Assembly (NCBI GenBank): GCA_025174535.1
Contig: JALBUN010000004.1
Coordinates: forward strand, 868,001-932,000
DNA length: 64,000 bases
Origin: Cantharellus purpuraceus
Taxonomy: Eukaryota > Basidiomycota > Agaricomycetes > Cantharellales > Hydnaceae
Direction: 5' to 3'
The notes beneath the pieces are model-generated. The model saw nothing but the letters and a program-made list of their open reading frames with translations. It did no database searches and was not told where the DNA came from. Within the stretch, counting starts at the first letter, position 1. The number at the start of each line of letters is the position of its first letter. Shown piece after piece: positions 1 through 12,988 of the stretch. The position numbers were made by a program, and so were the translations under genes.

Positions 1-3000
1 AGGCACGCAAAAATGACAGGGCATCTGGTGTGCGTATCGCCTTTGTGGAAGCATGCCAAGGTATCATCGCCTTTCATCCAGAATTACGGCAATCTATCGA
101 AGGTGGGTATTTTCTATAGCTCCAGCACGTCTCTGAACATTTGCAGAGGCACTTCGTGTAAAGCTACTTGATCCGGACGATAAGGTTCGCGCCGCGACTT
201 GCAAATTGTATTCGCAACTTGACTACGAGACGACACTACACTACGTCACCGAAGAACATTTACGACATATAGCCGGACGATCCCTAGATAAGAAGGTGTG
301 TCACGACCCAGGTATATCTATTGACATTTAATAATGCTTTGAAGCCCACCGTCCGGTTCGAAGCCATGCGGACGCTTGGAACGCTTTTTAACCTTGCACG
401 ACCTGAAATGTAAGCGGCATGCCAAGAAAATGGGTGCCACTAGCCTGATTGTCGAGTTAAAGCGAGAACAACGACCCAGCAGCGATTGCGCAGTTCTCCT
501 GGATCCCAGAGAAAATCCTTCATGCCGCTCATGTAAGCATGGACAGCAGGTTTGTCTGCACGTCTTGCCTGCAACTCTATGGTTCATATGGGACTTTATG
601 ACAGGGTACTGGCGGAATTGATCATATCGCAGTACATTCTGCCTTTGCCGTCTAAGGGAGAGGACGAGGCAGCATGGACAGAGCAACTTTTAACTGTGAT
701 GAAGTATCTCGATGACCGTGCCACGATCATGCTCCTTACTATCAGTGGTCTCAAACAAAGGTAAGTCTTGCTCCATCACATGAATGAGTAAAACGAATAC
801 GCTTTCAGTCGACCAACCATCTTCGAACGGTTCATTCAATGTTGCGAAGAGAACAATGTAAGCTCCCATGTCCAGTATATACAGTGTTCCTCAAAACTGA
901 AACTGCCCAGGGTGGTGTGATTGACGAGAATGAGGCAATTATTACACGTAGACTCAATGTGGTTGTGCAGCATATTGCAAGTACGTGTCTGTTGTCGCTC
1001 AATGCGACCCTGACTTACCAGCAAGCATGCAGGTCTTTTCATGGACCGCGCAAAAGCCTCAGAAGATCTGTATGCTTTTGCTAAGCTAAATGAAAGTAGA
1101 TTATACAAACTGCTCAAATCAAGTATGGACACACAAACAGATCTTAAGGCTCTCGTCAAAAATACAGTCCGTGTTCCCGCCCCTTTCTCTGCATGTATAC
1201 ACTCATCTTTTGCGCAGAACGAATTTCTTCGGCGTGTAGAACAGTCTTCAGCATCCATTGTTGAGACAATGTCGGTCATACATCGCAAGGCTAGCCTTTG
1301 GATCATCAATACATCGTCCATCCCGTCACTTATGAAGCGTATTCAACGTGCACCAACGGAGGAAGGTGATGATTCAGCTCCCAGCGATGGGGATCGAATC
1401 GCTCGTGCGGCTAAGGCGGCACTCATGTTTGTTTCAAAACATTGTCCAGCCATTTATAAACCCCATGTCGGAGAACTCATCAAAGCTTTGGCGGATGAAA
1501 GGAACACGCGGCTGGGTGAGGTGGCATTACAGGCACTGGCGGCTGTACGGTGGGAAGCGAATGAAAGGTAGGATGCGACGTGTTCTTTGATGTACAGAAG
1601 CTTATAGGCATTCTTTTAGGCGAACGAGGGATCGTGTGGTAAAATACGCGCTTGGGGCGAACGTGCGGCATGCAAAATTTGCAGGGCGATTGATTGGACA
1701 TATGAAAGATGATGAGCTCGCACTCAAGGTCATCGGTGTAGGTCTCCGGTCTGCATCCAACTGGTTTGTCAGTTGACTTTGGGTTGTTAGACAATCAGCA
1801 AGGAACTACCCACTATTGATGAGGAGCGACTCGTTGGACATCTCAGTGCACTCGCTGAAATTGTGAAGGCTGCACCCAACGCTTTTGAGCAGCAAAGCGA
1901 TGTTATCATAGGCTTTTTAGTGAAAGATATTATCATGCGACCTGCGCTATTCGATGACGTACGTGCCGTCCTTTGGGCTCTCCTTACCATCTAAGATTAT
2001 TCTAGGGTGCCATGGACACGGATGACGTGGAAGAATGGGCTCCAAATGCCGATGTATCGTGGTTGACCAGAGCAAAGCTCTTGAGTATGAAAATATGCAG
2101 AAATCGTTGCATAGCGCACGGCGGCTCTAAGTCTGCGCTAGATCTGGGGACCCCCGTGATCACTATGCTCCTTACTGTCTTGGCACATGGAGGCTCAATG
2201 ACTGAAGAGGCTCATGACGAGTGTGTTTTCTTTTCCATGGTCACCGTGATCGCACGCTGATCCCGGCATTCTTAGCCCCAAAGTCAAATCTCGGATGCGT
2301 CTTCAGGCAGCAACGGTCCTCGTCCAATTAGCTGCTCTATCAGTGTATTGCGATGCTATCATACCAAATTTTGCTTTGTTGGCGGTGACCATGCAGGTTA
2401 GATATTATCTTCCCCATTTTAGAAGTTGCTCAAATGTTGTGCAGGATCCGTGTTTTCAAGTCCGTATGGGGTTCCTCGTCAAGGTGATAGCATATTTAAC
2501 AAAGAGCACTACTGATTCTCGTTTCAACACTGTTGTGTTTCTCACGGCTCATGATCCCGAGCGTGAGGTGCGAGATAAGGTACGTTTGTTTTATGATGCA
2601 CATTCATATTCATACACTCATGACTGATAATCCTTAGGCTCGAAGCTATATCACTTTTGCACTAGCTAGGGCAACACCAGGTATGCGTCATTTCGACAGT
2701 GGTTTGTCATTTGTCTAACACGTAGTGTCTATTAGAAACACGAGTTACATCCTTTGAGATGATCTTCCTACGACTACTACATCTGCTGGCACGTCACCCT
2801 GATTTCTCGCTTGCGACACAAAGTCTCCAGGACACCGCCAAGTCAGTTTCAACTTCCTGCCGTATTGTCCCTTCATTCTGACATTCATGCATGCCACTCA
2901 GGTACATCGAATTTTTTCTAGACCTCATTGGAACAGTGGACAACATACCGCTGTTATACCATTTGGCTCTGAAATGCAAGACGGTCCGCGATGCATCATC

Positions 3001-3850
3001 AGAGACATACAGCGAGGTATGTTGTAACCTGCTCCACTCTCGGCTAGTGCTGATTGACCTCTAGAATTTATACTGCATCAGCGAGCTCGCTCAAGAGATC
3101 ATCAAAGTTCGTGCCAAACTAAACGGGTGGCAACTTACAAGCTACCCTGGCAAAGTGAAGTTGCCCGCCGACATCTTTAAGGGTCTTGCAAGTGCTGAGG
3201 TTGCCAACAAAGTGGGTTCTATATGTCCTTGGGAAGATATAACGAGTGCTGATGCACTCTCTATTGACCCAGATCATAAAGCGAGTGTATCTACCAGAGG
3301 AATCGTCATCCTGGTTGGGAGAGCTAGGGAAGACTGCCCGTTCACCTAATGCAAAGGTTTGTTCTTAGGTCAACTATTGCTTACCTATCTTCCAATGGTG
3401 ATCCAGGGCAAGGGCCGCGCGACTGGAGAGACAAGAGCCTCTAGGAAACGCAAATCACCCGCAAAATCTCGGTTAGTCCCGTCTGATTTTTCGTTACCCA
3501 AGCTTTTATCATGATCCTGTGAACTGTTTAGAAATGTGCAAAGAAGAAAACGGAAGAAAGACTTTGACGATGATGACGATGATGACACAGGCAACAATGA
3601 CGACGACGACGGTTCGACTGATTCTAATGACGAGGCTGCGTCAAAGTCGGGATCGAATGATGTCTCCGAGGAGGACCATGATGGATCTGATGGTCAGGAG
3701 GAGGACAGACTTGGGCGAGGTGCCCGGGGACGTGCGAAGGTGCTTACATACCATCCAGTCTGTTTCCACGGTCAGCCATACTGATCTGGGATATAGAAAC
3801 GAGCGAGAAAGGAAGCAAAAAGGCAAAAGAGACAGGAAAATGGGAAATAG
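1..3850 (+). CDS. PDS5: PDS5, sister chromatid cohesion regulator (5' partial)
   Basis: Pds5 is a HEAT-repeat protein that binds cohesin on chromosomes and controls its maintenance and release. The window opens inside the gene: the frame starting at base 3 reads ARKNDRASGVRIAFVEACQG, followed by an exon with the Pds5-type segment around LRHIAGRSLDKK (spliced at 102/165 and 295). Later exons keep the family order: FSWIPEKILHA (about 490-530), a long HEAT region at 1041-1571, further helical repeats to about 3330, then a low-complexity tail with basic patches, an Asp run (about 3555-3585) and a Lys/Arg-rich end. More than ten short introns interrupt it. I place the stop at 3848-3850, after an intron at 3740-3796 and a KRARKEAKRQKRQ tail. 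The first exons lie outside the window. Identity is secure; the last exon is less certain because an open stretch follows (see next entry). Confidence 0.9.
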
Positions 3851-4170
3851 ACGTATCCTCACTTGCTTTCATCTGTTGCGTATTGGATTTACCGTCCTGT
3901 ATTTTCTCTGTTGTATCAACACCTGTGATTCGTCTCGCTGGGAAGCGGATCCATTGAAACCCCCATGGTACCACTCACTGAACTTTCAATGGGTGAGTCC
4001 CTGTGGGAATCGCCTCGTATGCGCAGAAAGACCCGGTGGCTGGAAGAATGTCCTCGGACCGATCCGTGGACATGGCCCATTGTAAAGCGCTGTAAAGTGG
4101 AGCCTAAAGTACTTGCAGCAAATATGTAAGGAGCTGGCCAAGACCAGATATAGTGGTATACTACTGTCTC
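3851..4170. other. PDS5 3' flank with a short open stretch
   Basis: No recognised gene. On the + strand about 3937-4129 is open for some 60 codons with a protein-like composition (Trp/Arg/Pro rich, containing MGESLWESPRMRRK) and ends at a TAA at 4127-4129. It could be an alternative last exon of PDS5 or 3' UTR. LTR A1 begins at 4171. Confidence 0.4.
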
Positions 4171-5580
4171 TGTATGGGAACCACCTTTTCCCTATCAAAT
4201 TCTATTTATGCAGCACCAATGTGCTATTCTTTGCTTTTCCATTCCTAAATATCAGCATATATTTGATGCTTGTACCTGGAATGGACTTATTCAAATATTT
4301 GAATATTCCATGCAGAACTCAGCCCAGAATCATTTATTTCTGCTGTGCTACAGTTGTGCACCCATAGGCACCCACAAACCTTCACACAGCTGGCTCTCCA
4401 CCTTTGGACCAGGCATTCAGCCTGAATTCAAGCTCAGATGTCTCTGATCAATAAATATTCTCTAACTTGACAACCACAGCCTCTCAGGGCACTATTTTCC
4501 ATGGAGATCATCACCTGAGATCTGGCTATCCATGGCTGTCCAAACCAGTGCAGAAAACAGGGTGGACACCCTTCTTTTTGCCTGATCAGTGCCTAGCTCA
4601 GGGATCAGATCAGCTGATGGGTGATCAGATCAGGTGATTGCCTTGGAATATTCTACCCCTTTCCATAACATTCTAGCTGTTTCCTTCTATTATTAGATAG
4701 AACTTTCCAGAACCATTATTCAGCTCCTGATCAGTGTTAGTCCAGTGATCAGAACCTGTGATTGGCTTGGAATATTCTACCCCTTTCTTCCACCTTCCAC
4801 AACCTTCCAGTAGTTTCCATCTATTAATAGGTAGAATATTCCAGAACCATTAGTCAGCCCCTGTAAATACAATATATAAGGAGGTCATTCTGCCTCTGAA
4901 ATAGTAACATATTCAACCTATTCTACCCATCTTCTGCACACCAGTGTGACTAGAGTGACATACAGTGTCATCCTCTATCTCAGTAACTGTTGATTACCAG
5001 TTCAAGGATCTTTTACAGTTGTGTAACTATACTTGATTGCACTCAAAGTAGTGATATTCCTGCTTTGGGCGTGAGTGTAGTATCTGCCTCACGTGACTAC
5101 AAATCTACAGGGTGAGATTGTCTGTTGATAGTCCTGCCATTACTGCTCTTGTTTAAGTAAATAGTGTTTACTGCCTTTGCAGAGCATTAGAAGCTTGAAC
5201 TCGTGTGAAGCAGTTGCTAGACTACTTCACACATTGCTGTTACCCGCTTCTGAGTGCCACTGGTTGGACAGTTGGATTCATCCACCTACTTCCTTTAGCC
5301 TCTAAGTGCATTCCCCTCTTTTTGGAATATCTGGACCCCTAAGCGTCCGTGAACTCTAGACTCTGGAAGTCTTATTCATTTCTTGCTGCTAAGAAACATA
5401 TTACTTTTCTGCATATAGTCTGCATTGACCAATACAAAGGATTGTAACCAAAGTACAAATGTTAAATTGTTTCTGGAGTTGTGCTGCAGCAGGGTTTGAT
5501 ATTCTTCTCAGCTGTTCATTCACGGAATTGTGGTGATTTAGAGTTTGCCCTAACACCATAATTTTGCGGGTTCCAAAACA
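4171..5580 (+). repeat. LTR family A, copy A1 (5' LTR of element 1)
   Basis: A 1410-bp long terminal repeat with TG...CA ends (TGTATGGGAACC to GGTTCCAAAACA), nearly identical to 39483-40885 and, reversed, to 37788-39189 and 55276-56704. A gag frame follows directly, so it acts as a 5' LTR and not a solo LTR. The 5 bp before it are GTCTC. The same 5 bp do not follow it, nor do they follow the LTR that ends this element at 15484. Confidence 0.85.
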
Positions 5581-5723
5581 ACACTTGAAGCACTATCTAT
5601 AGCTGCTCCCAAGATTCCAACATTGCCTGAAGAATGGTCTAGTGATTCCATATGGTGCTTACAAGACCTTGAAATGCTCTTCATTGTCCTACATGAAGAT
5701 ACGGAAAATTTTCTAGCATTTTA

Positions 5724-7700
5724 TTGGGACATTGTTGCAAGGAAAAAGGGACTTACAAGCCTGCTGCTAAGGATAATATCCCATCGTCAGCCTTTCCAGT
5801 CCTTCCTGACAATCCTGATGGTATGGAATTATTTTCTAAAAAATACGTGGCAGCACATGAAGCATATACAAGGACAAGTCTAGCTGATCAATTATTTGAA
5901 GGAGCCAAATTACACTCAAATGTGAGTGAAGACTCTCTTCAACAAGACATACCTCCATATGTCATAATGCCAGAAAACACTACTCATGAGCAGTTGAATG
6001 TTCAAACTGTGGCCCAACCTTATGTTCCAAAATTGGAATATGGACAGGATAGCCCAATAGATCATCAACAACTCAGCCGTAGACAGTCTACAGCATATAA
6101 CAGAGGTCCACATCTTTCTTTAATAAGCACCTCTCCTTATAACCAAGACCCTACAAGGCTCACTAGTGCTGAGGGGCTTGAAGATGTGCTTAATCCCATT
6201 AGACATGCAAGAAGAAAAACACTCTTCAGCATACCCAAGACTCCAAAACCAGACATTGCCATCCATGATTATTCTGTCTCTAATATAGGAGCTCCTCCTA
6301 AAGGCAAAAAGCCTCCAGATGATGATGATAGCTCATCAGATTTGGATTTGCCATTTGCACCTAGACTACCCAGAACTGGGAAAGGCCCTCCACATGAAGG
6401 AGGAAGAATGCCCTTAGGTAAGAAAGGTGGAGGACCACCTGGAGATGATGGAGATGATAGTGATGATGGAGACCCTGGTCCAGGCAGGGGGGATAGTCAC
6501 AGAAGAAGACAGCTCGGATCAGATGCTAGCATGTTATGGAGCAAAATGGAAGCTTACTTTGATAATAAATTGTGACCAGAAATTGTCCCGGGATGGGATG
6601 GTAATCCAGATACACTGGTGCAGTGGCTATTAAAAGTAAACCATCTTGCCTCCAGATCGGAAATAGTATTTCAGCAATTGGGAGAAATAATTCCATTATG
6701 ATTGTGTAAAGGGGCAGAAATGTGGTTTTTCTCACTCCCTTTAACATATCGTCAGGATGCTACCAGGAACTGGGATACTCTCAAAAGTGTAATAGCAGCC
6801 TATTACATGAATTGTGCATGGTTAGACAGACAGAAGGCTAGAGCCAATCGTGCATCCTTCAGAGAGCCAGGTCACTCATATGAAACTTCAAGTGAGTACT
6901 ATATGAGAAAGGCAGAATTGCTGCAATTAGTCAGCAAATTGTCAGACTCAGAGCTTATCATGGAAGTAATGAATGGTGCACCTGCATTCTGGCATACTGT
7001 CATTGATTCACACAGATGCAGATCAGCTGTGGAATTCCAATCTGCTATCAAATATCATGAGGAATCATTGTCTAGTACCCCATTCTCATCAGGAGAAGGA
7101 CTAGAACGTTGACTGAGAAGTTTGGAGAGTGCCATCCAATCCAAAGGACCTAGACCAAATACAACAGGATCCTTTAATCCATTCTGTGATGCAAGAGCAC
7201 ACTTGGTTGGTTGGTCACCTAAACTAGAGTCACCAAAATTCCCTTGTGATGATTCCAATGTCTCTCAGAGATCTACACCTGAACAGAAGGGTGCTAGGGC
7301 CTGTAGACATTGTGGTAGCATGAAGCATTGGGATAATGAGTGCAAGCATTCCAAAATGGGGACACGTAGAGCATGCTCTAATTACATAGCCCTCACTACA
7401 GAAGGAATGGAAGCACAACAAGCCTATGATGCCCTGTATTATGATATGGACAGTGAGACTGAAGAAGAAAGCACTGAAAATGCTCGTGCCAATTTTATGA
7501 CAGCCTCTGCTGAACCTAATAATACAACTGAACAAGAATTGCCTGAAGACTCAGCAACTAAATCAACTGAAGATGCTCATTGCAGCTTAGCAAAACCAGT
7601 GACTAGTCCTTCAGAAGATATATCTTGTCAGGGGGATCCAAAAACATTGAGGGAAATAGCATTTCAGAAATTTCATCAGAGAACAAAGGAAATGTTATAG
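5724..7700 (+). pseudogene. Element 1 gag, Ty3/gypsy, with stops
   Basis: This is a retrotransposon capsid/nucleocapsid protein. One frame runs from 5724 to 7700 with three internal TGA stops (6573, 6699, 7110). It has an acidic, Pro/Gly-rich region (about 6300-6500), a capsid-like helical domain (about 6576-7100), and a CCHC zinc knuckle, CRHCGSMKHWDNEC, near 7309-7350 (C-x2-C-x4-H-x4-C), which binds template RNA in this family. An acidic C-terminal region follows. The stop at 6573 sits where Arg would fit (TGA before CCA), consistent with CGA to TGA change. The frame opens upstream of 5724, directly after LTR A1. Confidence 0.8.
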
Positions 7701-10700
7701 CCAATTCAACAGGACAAAAGGAACGTTGTAGACTCATGCAAGAGGCTAAGCATGTTGCTGCATTCCTTGGTGGCTCTAAATTATCCAATTGGGCTCCTAA
7801 TTCTCTTCTGAAATTAAAGAGATACATGTCATGTCCAGCTGGATGTGCTTTCTTGGGATCTAATGCCACTACGACTCAAGTATGGCTTAATGAATATGGG
7901 AAAAATCAACAAACCTTAGTTGCAGACTCAGGCTCAGACATTACACTCATATCCCAGAATGCATTATCTGCTATGACAAATCCTCCTAAAGTCAAGATGG
8001 GTCATAAGGTCAACCTTATACAGGTTACGGGCACATCTAAAATCTCAGGCTTTGTCACTCTGCCCATAATCTTTATATGGATTCTGGCCCTGTCCAGATT
8101 GAAGTTGAAGCCTATGTAGTTAAAGGAATGACTATGCCAGTTATCCTGGGAAATGACTTTGCAGATCAATATTCAATCTCTATCGTGAGAGAAAGTAAAG
8201 AAAACTACCTTTCATTTGGAACATCAGGACATCAGACCAAAATCCAAAATTCAGTGGGAACCTCCTTACAAGATAAGAATGGGCATTCATTCAAAATTAG
8301 GACATTGCCTGATCTCCCTTCTCTCCTTGTGAAGTTCAAGGCTCACAGACGTCTTAAGAAAGCAAGGAAACAAACTAGAGCATGGATAGCAGATTCAAGT
8401 GTGTGTGCTCTAGAAACTGTTACAATTCCATCTGAAAGTGCTGCTATAGTGCCAGTAGCTGTTTACTTCCCTGGAAATTCCAATGAAGTTTACATAGAAA
8501 AAGTCTGACACTCCAATAAAGGTGTAGAAGATTTTTATGGAATTCCAGATGCAGTTATTACATGTCAACAACCCCAGTTATATGTGAATAACTTTTCAAA
8601 GAGCCCTGTTACAATTCATCAAGGGCAGCTACTTGGACATGCTAGAAACCCTAACTCATGGTTAGACAGGCCTTCCAAATTGAATTCAGATCAGTTGACT
8701 CTACTTAATCAGCATTCAAACCTGATCAAAGCAGTAGCTCAACAGATTTCTGAGACTAAACCTGGATTCTCTCCAGAGGCAGGCAGTCTCTCAGAAGATA
8801 GTTCAATAGAAGGCGGGCCTAAAACACAAGAACTTCCTGCGGAAGACATATCCAAGTCTAGACTTCTGCAAGAAGTTGACTTTGCACCTGACCTTAGTCC
8901 AACACAGCTTCTTGCCTTGCAGAACATAGTCAAAAAGCATCATACTGCGTTTGGCTTAGATGGAAGGTTAGAAAATTATGATGCAAAGGTGGAAATACAA
9001 TTACGACCAGAAGCCAAGGAAGTTTCTCTTCCTCCATACAATGCCTCACCTGCAAAACAGGGAGTCGTTGACAAGCAGATGGATGTGTGGCTTGAATTGG
9101 AAGTCATTGAACCATCCAAAAGCCCATGGGGATTTCCCGTGCTTATTGTCTATAGAAATGGCAAGGCTTGGATGTGCATTGACTATAGGAAACTCAATGA
9201 GAGAGCAGTACCAGATGAGTTTCCCTTACCAAGGCAGGATGCCATCCTACAAGCCCTTACAGGATCACAATGGTTGACCACATTAGATGCCCTAGCAGGT
9301 TTTACCCAGCTAAGCATGGCAGATGATGCCAAGGAAAAAACTGCATTCAGAACACAGAGGACTTTACCAATTCAGGCGTATGCCCTTTGGTTACAGAAAT
9401 GGTCCAAGTGTATTCCAACATGTAATGCAAAATGTTCTTGCTCCTTTCCTTTGGATTTTTGCACTAGTATACATTGACGATATCGTAATCTACTCCAAAA
9501 CATTCCAGGACCATCTATCACATTTGGACCAGGTGTTCGGAGTGATTGCTAAGTCAGGCCTCACCCAAATGTCACCTAGCATTTCAATCTCTAATGCTAT
9601 TAGGACAGAAGGTTTCATGGTTAGGACTTTCCACTCACAAAGAAAAGGTGGATGCTATACTAGAACTTGCAGAACCAAGAAACCTGCATGAATTGCAAGT
9701 TTTCCTTGGAATGCTAGTATACTTCTCTGCTTATATCCCATTTTATGCATGGCTCATAGCACCTCTATTTGAGTTACTCAAAAAGGAAGCTCATTGGGAA
9801 TGGATGGAAACTCAACAAGTGTTATGACTATATTCATTAACGCCCAGATCCCCGTCCGATCCACTCAGATCCCCACACATATGAAATCTATACTCCATTT
9901 GGAAACCGCTACGTCTCCATTTACCTGTCCGATTGTCACCGCCGATTCCGCCCATCCGCCTCCGGTTCCGATTGATGCATCAGCATCACCATAGGAACCT
10001 GGACATCCGTCCCCGTCGGACTCGGACATACTCATGTAAGGCCGTCGGCCTCGGAGACCCATCACTGGAGTAATTATTATTAGATTTCAAATATGTATTT
10101 AAGTTGCCCGACTGGGGACTTCATTCCCCAGTTCGAATATCGAATCACGCCTAGCTCCTACGTCCAATCCTAACTCTCTAAGTCGTACTCCGTCTCCGAA
10201 ATCTCGGACACCGGTATTAGTGAGGGCGCAGCACATAAGCTGAAGCCAAGTCTGTTCCGACCCCCACGATGTACTCCAACTCCAACCCAACCTCCGATCC
10301 AAACTCCGACCCCCAATCGGACCAAGTGCGTAACAACAAGAGGCATTCCAGCTAGCTAAGCAAGCCTTAGTGAGTTCACCAGTCAGGGCTCATGCAATTC
10401 CTGGACTAGGCTACAGAGTATATTCAGATGCATGTGATGTCAGAATCGCTGCCATCTTACAACAAGTTCAACCAATTAAAATTTGTGATCTGAAAGGAAC
10501 TAAGGCCTATTACAAGTTGCAGGCGGATTACAAGGCAAAGCAACCAGTCCCACAACTTGTCATTCCTATTTCTAAAAATGAAGAACCCTTCATCAATAAA
10601 GAATGGGATCAAGAATTTGAGGAAACAGTTGTTCATGTGGAATGAGTAATAGCCTACTGGTCAAGAACCTTGAAACCAGCAGAAAAGAATTACTCTCCTA

Positions 10701-12724
10701 CTGAAAGAGAGGCCTTAGCTTTATGTGACGGATTAGTCAAGTTCCAACCTTATATTGAAGGAGAAAAGATTACTGCGGTTACCGACCATGCAGCACTAGT
10801 CTAGAGCAGAACATTTCAGAATGTCAACAGAAGATTGCTCACATGGGGAACTGTATTTGCTGCCTATCCAGATCTTCAGATTGTACATCATGTGGGAAGA
10901 GTCCATTCAAATGTGGATCCTATTTCCAGATTGAGAAGGAATATCCCTTTCCAAACCAGACCTGTTACGGATGAATCTGCACATACAGTTCTTACTATGG
11001 AACAAGACTCCCTCACAGATCTATACATGGAGATTGCACCTGACTTTGAAGCAAGAGTTCTCCTTACTGTGGCAGCATTTGAGGAAGAAAACTCCAAGAT
11101 ATTGCCATCCACATTTCAAACGGAAATTTCTCATCAGTTGGATGCAGCCATCAAAAAAGGATTTACCACCAACTATCAAACAGCTTGTTCATATCATCTT
11201 CAGGTTGCATTAGCTCCAGAAGAGATTGAAAAATTCATGAACAGATATGACTCGGATCCATACTTCCAGAGGATCAGGAAGGAAATTCATGAAGAAACCA
11301 ATTGGAGCACATCAAGCCAGCCACTATTCTCAGAAGATGATAATGGTCTTCTCTTTTTTGAAGACTGGAATGGTAATCTCAGGCTATGCATACCAAAAAA
11401 TCAACAGGTTCAAATCATGAGTGAAATGCATGATAAATTGACTGAAGCTGCTCACACAGGTTACCACAAGACCTACAATCAGATTGCAAGCATCTACTAC
11501 TGGCCTTGGATGAGCAGACATGTCAAACAATTTGCCACTAGCTGCGACATCTGTCAGAAAGCAAAACCGAGACGACATGCTCCTGTAGGACTGTTACAAC
11601 CCTTGCCCATTCCAGAAAGACCATTTGAGGTCATATCTATGGATTTCATCCCAGAACTCCCCATCAGTCAAGGCTATGACAATATTCTCGTAGTAGTGGA
11701 TAAACTCACCAAGTATGCTATATTCATCCCTACAACAAGTACTGTCAATGAGGAACAGACTGCGTAATTATTTTTCACACATGTAGCAACTACATTTGGA
11801 TTGCCTCGTCAAATCAGTACAGATCGAGACTCCAAATGGACTGGATCATTCTGGAAGGTCCTTTGTGATAAATTTGAAATGAGACAAGCTCTTACTATGG
11901 CCCATCACCCTCAAGCAGATGGCCAGACAGAAGTAATGAATCAAACTTTAGAAACAGGTCTTAGAACTTATGTCAATCCGGCATTAGATAACTGGGCTAG
12001 TATTCTAAAGGAGTTTGCACTATCCTACAATACAAATCCGCATTCTGCAACAGGATTCTCTCTGGCCTTTTTACTGTACGGATTCCAGCCAAGAACTAGC
12101 GCTGATTTGTTCCACCAAGGAATTGATCTGGTTCTGAGACCAGAGCACAGTGATCAGGGCCTAGGTGACACAGGAACCAAAATATTAGAAAGCGACAAGG
12201 CCAAGGATTTTTTAGAAGGCTTTGAGACTTACCAGTCCCAAGCGAGAGAGGCCCTACAGTTCTCTCAAGTGGTGCAGAAGAAGAACTATAATCGGAACCG
12301 GTTAGTACAAGAGTTTGAAGAAGGAGACCAAGTGGTAATAAATCCACACACCTTAGAATTGCTCAAGAATTGACACGGTCTTGGATGGAAGCTTCAAATG
12401 AGGTATGACAGCCCATTTGAAATCCTAGAAAAGCTTGGCCCGCTCACATACTGATTGAGAATGCCAGCCTCATACGGGCTGCACCCAGTGCTAAACATAG
12501 CACATTTAGAATCCTACCAAAAGTCCCCTGCTTTGTTCGGTGACTGGCCACAAAAGCATTTGGATCGCACAGACTTCACAGAGGAACCAGAATATGAAGT
12601 AGAAGCAATCATCAAGTTGCACTGGAGACCCGCAAGAAATGGGAGATGTACCGAAGAGCTCCTTACAAAATTCACGGGCTATGGACCACAGTTCAATGAA
12701 TGGTTGACGTGGAGGCAATTGTGA
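7625..12724 (+). pseudogene. Element 1 pol: protease, RT, RNase H, integrase, chromodomain
   Basis: This is a Ty3/gypsy polyprotein broken by frameshifts and stops. In order: an aspartic protease with VADSGSDITLIS (about 7918) and PVILGNDFADQ (about 8140); reverse transcriptase with CIDYRKLNERAVPDEFPLPR (about 9175) and the catalytic YIDD (9470-9481, in LVYIDDIVIYSK); a tether region to about 9827; RNase H resuming after an inserted LTR (YSDACD near 10418, TEREALAL near 10705); integrase with an HHCC zinc finger (CDICQKAK, about 11543), a DDE core (MDFIPELP, STDRDSKW) and NQTLE; and a C-terminal chromo-like domain (about 12590-12720), marking it as a chromovirus-type element. Stops at 10643, 10801, 11765, 12371 and 12451 and several frame changes make it dead. 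LTR D1 interrupts it at 9820-10335. Confidence 0.9.
9820..10335 (+). repeat. Solo LTR D1 inside pol, TSD ACAAG
   Basis: 516 bp, TGTTATGAC...GTGCGTAACA, flanked by the 5-bp duplication ACAAG (9815-9819 and 10336-10340). It splits the RT/RNase H region of element 1; removing it and one duplication rejoins the reading frame region. It contains a TATTTAAG box and is one of the least CpG-decayed D copies here. Confidence 0.92.
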
Positions 12725-12988
12725 AACACCCCTGAGATCGTTTGGACTTGGGATGAGAAACAAGGGTGCCAGCGGGACTTTCAAAGGTTGTAGATGTTAA
12801 GCGAAGCCTCTAGAATGAAGAACATACTAGGATGTATCAGTATCAGCAGGAATAACCTCTAGAAAAACCATAAAAAAGTGAAAAAGATAGCTAGAGGCCT
12901 AGCATCCCAAAAAACAGTGAAAATCACAAAATCAATCACTCACTACTCATTTCTCCACCTCTCCACTTGAAATTTCACTCACATCCTC

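Noticed and set aside
9820..10335. SINE or host promoter element
   Set aside because: TG...CA ends, 5-bp duplications and linkage of other copies to gypsy gag show it is an LTR.
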